Source: Pseudomonadota bacterium
GTDB lineage: Bacteria; Myxococcota; Polyangia; Polyangiales; Polyangiaceae
NCBI GenBank assembly: GCA_023419055.1
Contig: JAEZYO010000410.1
Span: forward strand, 1-10,723
Length of the DNA stretch: 10,723 nucleotides
Direction of reading: 5' to 3'
Below the pieces are notes generated by a model that was not told the origin of the DNA, did not search any database, and was given only the letters and a program-made list of their open reading frames with translations. Numbering within the stretch: position 1 is the stretch's first letter; each line of letters begins with the position of its first letter. The position numbers and the translations under genes are program-made. Shown in pieces: positions 1 to 6,360 of this stretch.

Positions 1-9
1 GTCGCCGAC

Positions 10-744
10 GTGACCCGAGGGCTGATCCTGGCGAGCGTCGAGATCGCCGTGCCGCCGGAGCGCGTCTTCGCCGCGCTCACGACCGAAGAGGTGACCAAGT
101 GGTGGGGCTCCGACGACAAGTATCGCACCACCGAGTGGACGGCCGACGTGAAGGTAGGCGGACGCTGGCGGGCGAACGGCCGCGACGTGAACGGCGCCCC
201 GTTCACCGTCGGAGGCGAGTACCTGGAGGTCGATCCGCCTCGCAAGATCGTACAAACGTGGGTCGCCGAGTGGGACGGCGGGAACGTGACGACGCTCACG
301 TACCTGCTCGAACCCACGGAGGCGGGGACGCGGGTGACGCTGCGCCACGAAGGCTTCGCCGACCGCGCCGAGTCGTGCCGTGGTCACTCCAATGGGTGGG
401 AGCGCGTGTTCGGCTGGCTCGTCGGCTACCTCGCCGCGAAGGAAGAGACGAAGTTTTTCCTGTGCAAGCTGATCCCTCCGCGAAAATCGTTCCCGTTCGA
501 CATGAACGAGGAGGAGCGAGCGATGATGCAGCAGCACGCCGTGTTCTGGACGGAGCTCGTCGCGGCCGGCGAGGCGCTCGTGTTCGGCCCAGTGCTCGAT
601 CCGGAGGGGCCGTGGGGACTCGGCGTGATTCGCGCCAGGGACGAAGCCGCGGCTCGCGCGCTCGGGGACCGCGATCCCGCCATCATTTCCGGGCGCGGTT
701 TGCGCTACCAGGTGATCCCGATGCCGGTCGCGGTGAGCGGCTGA
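10..744 (+). CDS. SRPBCC (AHSA1-type) and YCII-domain fusion protein
   Basis: The 244-residue product has two domains. Residues about 8-145 look like the SRPBCC/AHSA1 ligand-binding fold: a PPERVFAALT start, the WWG motif at 31-33, GGRWR near 50, and the closing segment SNGWERVFGWLVGYL at 127-141. Residues about 148-240 look like a YCII-related domain, with His176, which fits the family's conserved His, and the FGPVLDPEGPWG stretch at 192-203. SRPBCC proteins bind hydrophobic small molecules, and YCII domains are small ferredoxin-like folds of mostly unknown function, so the substrate cannot be named. No signal peptide is visible, so it is probably cytoplasmic. The GTG at 10 gives an N-terminus that fits the SRPBCC domain, but the frame stays open to the window edge and no clear ribosome binding site is visible, so the true start may lie further left. 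Despite the family name (activator of Hsp90 ATPase homologue), nothing shows a co-chaperone role. Confidence 0.85.
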   Translation: MTRGLILASVEIAVPPERVFAALTTEEVTKWWGSDDKYRTTEWTADVKVGGRWRANGRDVNGAPFTVGGEYLEVDPPRKIVQTWVAEWDGGNVTTLTYLLEPTEAGTRVTLRHEGFADRAESCRGHSNGWERVFGWLVGYLAAKEETKFFLCKLIPPRKSFPFDMNEEERAMMQQHAVFWTELVAAGEALVFGPVLDPEGPWGLGVIRARDEAAARALGDRDPAIISGRGLRYQVIPMPVAVSG

Positions 745-824
745 AGCGGTGGACCCGAGGGGTGGGGAAACCCCCGCTCGCTTCGAAGTCGGTTCACCGA
801 GCATAGTGATTTCTTTCGAGCGCG

Positions 825-841
825 GCGAGCGCCCCGCTCGC
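825..841. terminator. Perfect 7-bp GC hairpin, possible terminator
   Basis: GCGAGCG at 825-831 and CGCTCGC at 835-841 form a perfect stem around a CCC loop, 81 bases after the stop of the SRPBCC-YCII gene. There is no T-tract after it, so intrinsic termination is uncertain. It could simply be a GC-rich structured stretch. Confidence 0.3.
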
Positions 842-971
842 TCGTGCTCGCGCATTCCTCACCGGAGGGCACGATCGAGATCCTGACGAGATTTCCGCAT
901 CGAACGCCGCCGGCTCGAGCGCGAAGCAGGCGGCTCGAGAGCGGCCATCCTTTGGTTTGAGTTGCATCTAT

Positions 972-992
972 CTACCGTTCGGTAGGCGGTAG
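972..992. promoter_or_regulatory. Operator-like palindrome with a third half-site
   Basis: CTACCG (972-977), TT, CGGTAG (980-985) make a 14-bp inverted repeat. After one base, CGGTAG is repeated at 987-992. The arrangement resembles the short palindromic operators of TetR-like repressors and lies just upstream of the TTGACG box at 999-1004, about 45-65 bases before the cytochrome gene start. No regulator gene is in the window, so the binding protein is unknown. Confidence 0.35.
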
Positions 993-1035
993 CAGCGCTT
1001 GACGTGGCCGGGACCTCGGGGCTTACTTCGCGACG

Positions 1036-2625
1036 ATGGCCGTGAAGCTTGGTGGTGTCAGCGCGGTGTGCGCCGCGCTCGTCTTGGCGATGAGCGCTTG
1101 TTCCGACGACGACGAACCCGGTTTTACCGGGGGAGAGGCCGGTGCGAGCGGCAGCTCCGGCAAGGGCGGCAGCGCCGGCAAGGGCGGCGCCGGTGGCAGC
1201 AAGAGCGACGGAGGCAGCGCGGGCAAGGGCGGCGGTGCAGGCAAGGGCGGCACCGAAAACAGCGGCGGCACGGACAGCGCTGGCGGCTCCGAGAACGGCG
1301 CTGGCTCCGAGAACGGCGGCGGCGGCAGCACGGGTGACGGCGGCTACGCGGGCGAAGGCAGCGCAGGAGGCGGCGCTGGCGGGGAGGCCGGCGGAGATGA
1401 CGGCGGCCCCACGCCGGGAGAGTCGTGCGTGTCCTGCGCGGAGCTGGCGTGCGCCACCGAGCTCGAGGCGTGCGCGGCGAGCGAGTCGTGCAGCGCGTGG
1501 CAGGCCTGCGCCGAAGCGTGCAAGACCGAAGCGTGCGTGCGCGCCTGCGACGACACGCACGATGACGCTGCCATTCTGATCGCCCAGGTCTACGCCTGCG
1601 CTTGTGACAGCTGCGCGGCGGAGTGCTCCGGCATTTCGGCGTGTGAGCAGAGCTGCGTGGACGATTCCGGCCTCCCGATCCTCACGACGCCCCCCGACAA
1701 CCTCGCCCTGACGGGCCTCTACGCGAACGACGGCGCCGCTCCCGACGAAATCGCGCCCTACGTTCGTGAATACCTGCCGGAGTACCAGCTCTGGTCGGAC
1801 GGGCGCGACAAGAGGCGCTGGATCTACCTGCCCAAGTGCGCGCAGATCGACACGACCGACATGGATCATTGGGTGTTCCCGGTCGGCACGCGCTTGTGGA
1901 AGGAGTTCTCGCGCGACAACGTGGCGATCGAAACTCGCTTCTTGCATCGTTTCGGCACCGGCGACGACGACTGGATCATGGTGACCTACGCCTGGCCTCC
2001 GAACTCCGAGCTCGGCGGCGTCCTCGATCCGTCGCTCGCTCTGCACGCGTCGCCGGGAGGCGGGCCGGACCCCGAAGGACACAACGACATCCCGAGCGAG
2101 GGTGACTGCTACAACTGTCACCACGACTTGAAGGAGCACGTGCTCGGCTTCAGCGCGATCCAGCTCAGCCATGACCTGCCGGGCGTCAGGTTCCGAGATC
2201 TGGTCGACTGGGGGATCCTGTCTCACGCGCCCGTGCCGACCGGCTACGATCCTCCGGGCGATCCCACGGCGCAAGCGGCGCTCGGCTACCTCCACGCCAA
2301 CTGCGGCAACTGCCACAGCCAGTCCGGCGTCGGGACCACCTCGGAGGTTCCGCCCGCGCAGGGGCAGTCGCTCTGGCTGCGGCTCTTGGTCGATCAGACC
2401 ACCGTCGAGAGCACGCACACGTACATCACTGCCGTCGACGAGATCACCTCGAACGAGATCTGGCACGCCACCAAGGTGCGCATCGACCCGGCGAACCCTG
2501 CCGAGAGCGTCGTCTTGCAGCGGCTCTACGCGGAGACGAAGCCCGTGCGCATGCCGGGGATCCGCGAGGTCCGTGACGAGGCCGGCTACGCGGCGGTCCT
2601 CGCCTGGATCGACTCGCTCCAGTAG
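1036..2625 (+). CDS. Diheme cytochrome c lipoprotein with Cys-rich domain
   Basis: The 529-residue protein starts with a lipoprotein signal peptide: Lys4, a hydrophobic stretch at 10-20, and lipobox MSAC with Cys22 as the lipidation site. A Gly/Ser-rich linker (about 32-125) follows, then a Cys-rich domain at 131-207 with 15 cysteines. The C-terminal part holds two CxxCH heme c motifs, CYNCH at 358-362 and CGNCH at 423-427. Met506 in VRMPG is a candidate axial ligand. The LWSDGRDKRRWIYLP and WVFPVGTRLWKEF segments (252-292) resemble the SO2930/TIGR03806 family of diheme cytochromes, recalled from memory and not searched. It is probably anchored in the outer membrane or periplasm and carries electrons, with partner and substrate unknown. 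The ATG at 1036 is chosen because it gives the complete signal peptide; its ribosome binding site is weak. It converges on the methyltransferase gene. Confidence 0.88.
   Translation: MAVKLGGVSAVCAALVLAMSACSDDDEPGFTGGEAGASGSSGKGGSAGKGGAGGSKSDGGSAGKGGGAGKGGTENSGGTDSAGGSENGAGSENGGGGSTGDGGYAGEGSAGGGAGGEAGGDDGGPTPGESCVSCAELACATELEACAASESCSAWQACAEACKTEACVRACDDTHDDAAILIAQVYACACDSCAAECSGISACEQSCVDDSGLPILTTPPDNLALTGLYANDGAAPDEIAPYVREYLPEYQLWSDGRDKRRWIYLPKCAQIDTTDMDHWVFPVGTRLWKEFSRDNVAIETRFLHRFGTGDDDWIMVTYAWPPNSELGGVLDPSLALHASPGGGPDPEGHNDIPSEGDCYNCHHDLKEHVLGFSAIQLSHDLPGVRFRDLVDWGILSHAPVPTGYDPPGDPTAQAALGYLHANCGNCHSQSGVGTTSEVPPAQGQSLWLRLLVDQTTVESTHTYITAVDEITSNEIWHATKVRIDPANPAESVVLQRLYAETKPVRMPGIREVRDEAGYAAVLAWIDSLQ
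1129..1410 (+). repeat. Gly/Ser-rich low-complexity linker coding repeats
   Basis: About 94 codons are dominated by GGC, AGC and GCA/GCC triplets and encode imperfect repeats such as SAGKGG, followed by SENG units. The protein segment is a flexible hydrophilic linker between the lipid anchor and the Cys-rich domain. Such tracts are prone to length change by slippage. Confidence 0.8.
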
Positions 2626-2627
2626 AG

Positions 2628-2642
2628 CGGGGCTCGGCCCCG
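2628..2642. terminator. Hairpin between convergent genes, possible bidirectional terminator
   Basis: CGGGGC (2628-2633) pairs perfectly with GCCCCG (2637-2642) around a TCG loop. It fills nearly all of the 18-base gap between the stop of the cytochrome gene (2625) and the stop of the opposing methyltransferase gene (2644). The position fits a shared terminator, but there is no T-tract on either side. Confidence 0.5.
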
Positions 2643-2643
2643 T

Positions 2644-3522
2644 CTACGGCTTCTTGAAGCGCAGCACGAAGCGGTCGCTGGTCCCGCGCTTCTCCCCGAC
2701 GGTGCGCGGAGACGTGCTCCAGTCGCGCGTGTCGCTCGGGTTGCGGAGAAACTCCGCCGCAGCGTCGAGCACGAAGCCCGCCTTCTTCACCTCGGCGACG
2801 AGCGCGCTCTCCTCGATGCGGTGCAGGCTCTCGGTGACCTTGGTGCCGTCTCCCGCCTTCGAGCTATGGTCGACGATGCCGTAGACGCCGCCGGGCTTGA
2901 GCGCCGAAAATACGGCACGGTTGAGCTTGTCTCGGTCGGCCTTCAGCCAGACGAAGTCGTGATAGACGAGGATGGCGAGCACGGCGTCGAGGTCCTTGGC
3001 CTCGGGCGGCAACGGATCGCCGAGCTCTCGGTCGACGCGGACCACGTGCTTCATGACCGGCTTGGAGAGGCGCTCGCTCCAGGGCTTCTCCGCGAAGCGC
3101 TCCAGGATGAACTTGGTGTTCTGCCCGTACACGACGCCGTCCTCCCCGACCGCGCGCGCCAGGAGCTCGGTCGTGTAGCCGCCGCCCGCGAACAGCTCCG
3201 CCACGCGCATGCCGGGCGCGATGCCGAAGAACGCGAGCAACTCTGCGGGGTGACGACCCGGGTCGAGCGCCTTGTCCTCGGGGGATCGATCGGGCGCCGC
3301 CACGATCGCCTCCGCGCGCTCCAGTGGTGTAGCCGGGGCGACCGGCGCAGGTGCGCTCGGTGGCACGGCAGCGCTCGGCTCGGGCGGTGCGATCACCGCG
3401 ACGGGCGGGATGCTGTCGGCCGGCGACGGCGTGGGGCTGGGAGGCGGCGCTTCCGCCGGGCGGCTGCAGCCCGTTCCGACGAGGAGGAACGCACCGAGCA
3501 AGGTCTGAAAGGTCTTCTTCAC
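2644..3522 (-). CDS. Predicted exported lipoprotein, class I methyltransferase fold
   Basis: The 292-residue product has a signal peptide (KK at 2-3, hydrophobic 8-17) ending in GTGC, so Cys19 may be lipidated, although the residue at -3 is Gly and the lipobox is imperfect. A Pro/Ala-rich linker covers 22-66. A Rossmann-type methyltransferase domain follows: motif I VAELFAGGGYTTELLA at 107-122, an acidic/hydrophobic strand LDAVLAILVYHD at 178-189, and LKPGGVYGIVDH at 208-219. This matches the exported 'predicted methyltransferase' group (COG4798-like), whose reaction is not established. SAM is not normally available outside the cytoplasm, so the activity is uncertain. The start is GTG at 3522: a stop codon lies four codons upstream in frame and this start gives the intact signal peptide. 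No strong ribosome binding site is seen. Confidence 0.85.
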   Translation of the reverse strand: MKKTFQTLLGAFLLVGTGCSRPAEAPPPSPTPSPADSIPPVAVIAPPEPSAAVPPSAPAPVAPATPLERAEAIVAAPDRSPEDKALDPGRHPAELLAFFGIAPGMRVAELFAGGGYTTELLARAVGEDGVVYGQNTKFILERFAEKPWSERLSKPVMKHVVRVDRELGDPLPPEAKDLDAVLAILVYHDFVWLKADRDKLNRAVFSALKPGGVYGIVDHSSKAGDGTKVTESLHRIEESALVAEVKKAGFVLDAAAEFLRNPSDTRDWSTSPRTVGEKRGTSDRFVLRFKKP

Positions 3523-3550
3523 GCGCGAGAGTCTAGGGCATCGTCTCGGT

Positions 3551-3578
3551 TTCGGCAGCCCCGAGCTCGGGGACCGAA
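3551..3578 (-). terminator. Extended palindrome after the Hsp70 operon, possible terminator
   Basis: A perfect 14-bp palindrome CCCCGAGCTCGGGG at 3559-3572 is flanked by TTCGG (3551-3555) and CCGAA (3574-3578), which can extend the stem across a small uneven internal loop. It lies about 32 bases beyond the stop of the last Hsp70 gene and before the methyltransferase start, where an operon terminator is expected. No T-tract follows on the minus strand, so it could also be a protein binding site. Confidence 0.4.
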
Positions 3579-3609
3579 CGCGGAAGTTTTCGCGCTCGCG
3601 CCCAAAGCT

Positions 3610-6360
3610 TCAGTCGGCGGCGTCCAGCCGCAGCCCGACCGGGAGCTCCTCGGTGAACCAGAGCGCCCGCTCGCCCTCGTCGAGCGCCACGTGTTCGGTG
3701 ACGGCTCGAACCCACTCGGCCGGCGCCTGCGCGGCTTCGAGCCGCTTCCTGACCTCGAGGCGCAGCGGTTCGTTGACGTCGCGCGCTCGATCGCCCGTCA
3801 CCCGCGCGAGCAGCATGGCCGCGCGCGTGGCGGTCGGGACCTCGTGCCAGCGCTCTCGCAAGAGATGATCGAGCCACTCTTCGGCCACGCGCGTCGCGAT
3901 GACGTGGTGAACGCTCGCGTACGTGGGGGTCCGGGCGCCGAGCCGTCCGAGCGCGGCCCAGAGGCGCGGGTCGCGGCTCGTCCAGGTGCGCTCGAGCAGC
4001 CAGCCTCCGAGCTCCGCCCGCTCCGCGGCCGGCACCCGCTCGAGCCACGAGCAGAGCTCGAGCATCTCCTCCGGAGCTTGCGGCTTCCACTTGGGCTTCT
4101 TGAGCTTCAGCTCGGCGGGCGCGAGAAACGGATCGAGCGTCTTCCTGATCCGCACCTGGCGCGCCTCTTCGAGCCCTGCTGCGATGCGGCGCCACGCGAT
4201 GAAGAACTGCTGCCAGACGCGCGCGGACTCCGGGAGGCCGCCGATGCTCTCGAAGAGCGGCACGAGCTTCCCGACGCGAGCTTTGTCGGCGGGGTGCCCG
4301 AACCCCGGCCGGAGGCAGTAGCCGGCGAGCATCCAGAAGGCGCGCTCGTGATCCTCCGACCGGCGCCGGGCGGCCTGGTGGACGATGATCCGATCGAACA
4401 GCGCGCGATTCAAGTCCGCCGTCCAGCCGCGCTTCTCGCCGAGCAGCCGTTCGAGCTCGCGCAGCAGATCCTTCGCCTCCCGCGCCTTCACGTCGCTGCG
4501 GCTCTTGCCGAACACCCGATCGATCGCCTCGCTCGCCGCCGCGAGCCGCGTATCGTCCGGTCGCACGCTGGGCGCCGGCGCGCGCGCGCGCCGCGACTCC
4601 GGCGCTTGGCTCCCGCGCGTGCCGCGCAGATCGAAGGCGAGCCGGAAGCGTCGGGCCGTCGCCGGATCGGCGGCGCCGATCTCGACGCAGGAGAGCTCGA
4701 CCGTACCGATCGCGCTGAGCTCGCCCTCGAGGCCCACGGCGAGATCGCGCCGGGTCGAGCTGTCCGCGCCCGCTTCGAACACCGTGCTCACCGGCGGCAG
4801 CGCTACGAAGCGCTCCGGGTCGAGCGCGACGACGTCACCGGGGCGGTGATGTTCGGGCGTGTCGAGCGTGAAGAGCTCGAAGCGGACGGGTGCGCCGACG
4901 CGGAGAGACAAGCCCGGGACTTCGGCGACGTGTCGCTCTCCTTCACGAGCGCCGCGCGGAACCACGCAGAGCGCGCGGCGTTCACCCTTGACGTCCACCG
5001 CGGCGTAAAAGCCTTGGGGCGTCCCGCCTCCGATGCGAGGCCCCCGACCTTCGAGCGCGAGCCCGAAGCTTACCGCGCCGCGCGCGACGGCGAGATCCGG
5101 ATCGGGCTGGGGCAAGAGGGCGGGCGGGCGCTCGCCCCAGGCGCTCACGACCTCGCGCAGCCGCTCCGCCGCGCGGGCTGCCCGGAAGAGACCGCCGTTC
5201 AGCAAGAGCGCGTCCGGGCCGCGCTCGGTGGTCTGGCGCGCGAAGAAGGCCGCGACATGCCGCGTTATCGCGGGATCGCGCTCGTAGGGGAGGCCGAACG
5301 CGAGCAGGCCGGTTCGCCCGCGCTCCGGCTTCGCGTCTCGCGTCACGACCGGCAAGAAGCCGTCGAGCACGCTCGCTTCGACCTCGGCGCGGGTGATCCG
5401 CGTCGAGAGCGTTCCGCCTACGAGCGCCGAGCCAGAACCTGCGACGCTGATGGGAAGCGAGTCCGGCGCGTCGGGCGAGAGCAGCTTTTCTTTGGCGGCG
5501 CGGCAGGCGAGCGTGAGCTGATTGAACCGAGCGGGCTCGAGCCGTCCGGGTGGCGTGACGAGCTTGGCTTCGAGCTCGTGAGCGAGCGCGAGATCGATGT
5601 TGTCACCGCCCAGCAAGAGGTGCCGGCCTACCGCGAGCCGCTCGAGCTCCACGCTCCCGTTGGTCGCGGGTCGCACCTCGATCAGCGTGAGGTCCGTGGT
5701 CCCACCACCGACGTCGCACACGAGCACGAGCGCGCGCTCGCGCCCGCCCGAAAGGAGCCGCTCGAGCCCGGCCGTCCCGGCGCTCGCGAGGTAGTCGTAG
5801 AAGGCGGCTTGCGGCTCCTCGAGCAGCCTGACGACGAGCCCTGCTTGCTCGGCGGCCTCGAGCGTGAGCTCGCGGCCGACCTCGTCGAAGGAAGCCGGAA
5901 CGGTGAGGATGAGCTGTTGCTCGGCGAGCGGCGCCTCGGGGAAGCGTGCGTCCCAGGCGTTCCGAACGTGCACGAGCAGCCGCTGGCTGGCCTCGACGGG
6001 GGAGATCTTCGGCACTTCGCGCTCGTCGGAGCCCCACGGCAGGATGGCCGCGCGGCGATCGACGGCCGCGTGACCGAGCCAGCTCTTCGCCGAGGCGATC
6101 AGGCGCGTCGGGACCTCTTGCCCGCGGCGCCGCGCGTAGCTCCCGATCGCGAACGGAGCGTCACCGAAGGGATCGGGGAGCGGCTCGCTCTCCGTGGGGG
6201 CGTAGAGGAACGACGGCAATAGCGGCAGCGCCCGTTGCTCGGAGGCGCTCGTCAGCTGTGGCACGTCGAAGACCTGGCTCTTCGCTCCGACTTTCCCGCG
6301 CTCCGCGTACGCGACGACGGTGTGCGTGGTACCGAGGTCGATACCGACCGTGTACTTCAT
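3610..6360 (-). CDS. Hsp70-like ATPase with C-terminal DUF3731-type region
   Basis: The 916-residue product is a DnaK-like protein with a long extra C-terminus. The actin-like ATPase domain shows phosphate loop 1 GIDLGTTHT (6-14), SAKSWLGH (90-97), VPASFDEVGRELTLEAAEQAG (154-174), EEPQAA (181-186), phosphate loop 2 DVGGGTTDLT (216-225), GGDNIDLAL (251-259), NGG at 388-390 and DPDLAVARGAVSFG (420-433). A beta-rich region (about 445-580) stands where the peptide-binding domain would be. From about 600 to 916 the protein is helical and Trp/Arg-rich, resembling the DUF3731 'DnaK-related' region. The hydrophobic DVLLLD-type linker of DnaK is not seen. DnaK is usually near 640 residues, so this is about 280 longer. 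It is probably a cytoplasmic chaperone-like ATPase with unknown clients. Its ATG overlaps the upstream Hsp70 stop (ATGA), with GGGAG just before it, so translation is probably coupled. Confidence 0.92.
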   Translation of the reverse strand: MKYTVGIDLGTTHTVVAYAERGKVGAKSQVFDVPQLTSASEQRALPLLPSFLYAPTESEPLPDPFGDAPFAIGSYARRRGQEVPTRLIASAKSWLGHAAVDRRAAILPWGSDEREVPKISPVEASQRLLVHVRNAWDARFPEAPLAEQQLILTVPASFDEVGRELTLEAAEQAGLVVRLLEEPQAAFYDYLASAGTAGLERLLSGGRERALVLVCDVGGGTTDLTLIEVRPATNGSVELERLAVGRHLLLGGDNIDLALAHELEAKLVTPPGRLEPARFNQLTLACRAAKEKLLSPDAPDSLPISVAGSGSALVGGTLSTRITRAEVEASVLDGFLPVVTRDAKPERGRTGLLAFGLPYERDPAITRHVAAFFARQTTERGPDALLLNGGLFRAARAAERLREVVSAWGERPPALLPQPDPDLAVARGAVSFGLALEGRGPRIGGGTPQGFYAAVDVKGERRALCVVPRGAREGERHVAEVPGLSLRVGAPVRFELFTLDTPEHHRPGDVVALDPERFVALPPVSTVFEAGADSSTRRDLAVGLEGELSAIGTVELSCVEIGAADPATARRFRLAFDLRGTRGSQAPESRRARAPAPSVRPDDTRLAAASEAIDRVFGKSRSDVKAREAKDLLRELERLLGEKRGWTADLNRALFDRIIVHQAARRRSEDHERAFWMLAGYCLRPGFGHPADKARVGKLVPLFESIGGLPESARVWQQFFIAWRRIAAGLEEARQVRIRKTLDPFLAPAELKLKKPKWKPQAPEEMLELCSWLERVPAAERAELGGWLLERTWTSRDPRLWAALGRLGARTPTYASVHHVIATRVAEEWLDHLLRERWHEVPTATRAAMLLARVTGDRARDVNEPLRLEVRKRLEAAQAPAEWVRAVTEHVALDEGERALWFTEELPVGLRLDAAD

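Larger units (their letters stand above)
745..1035. other. Intergenic region with hairpins and operator-like repeat
   Basis: These 291 bases separate two genes on the same strand. No credible coding frame is seen. A short GGGG-AAA-CCCC hairpin lies at 764-774, a stronger 7-bp hairpin at 825-841, and a palindrome with an extra half-site at 972-992. A TTGACG box at 999-1004 resembles a sigma-70 -35 element, but the matching -10 region (around 1022-1027) is poor. The gap probably holds the end of the SRPBCC-YCII transcript and the promoter of the cytochrome gene. Confidence 0.5.

Noticed and set aside
10..744. AHSA1-type domain as an Hsp90 co-chaperone linked to the Hsp70 operon
   Set aside because: The AHSA1 family name covers many bacterial SRPBCC proteins unrelated to Hsp90. 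The gene is 2.9 kb from the Hsp70 operon, on the other strand, and fused to a YCII domain.
1129..1410. Repeated GC-rich units as a CRISPR array or tandem-repeat RNA element
   Set aside because: The units are short, irregular, in frame with the lipoprotein and encode a Gly/Ser linker. There are no constant repeats with unique spacers.
859..2466. Open frame of 535 codons on the minus strand
   Set aside because: It lies opposite the cytochrome lipoprotein gene, whose signal peptide, heme motifs and family segments are clear. The antisense product is low-complexity Ala/Arg/Val.
2821..6222. Open frame of 1133 codons on the plus strand
   Set aside because: It is antisense to the Hsp70 and methyltransferase genes. 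Its translation is Arg/Glu/Ala-rich without recognisable domains, as expected opposite high-GC genes with few stop codons.
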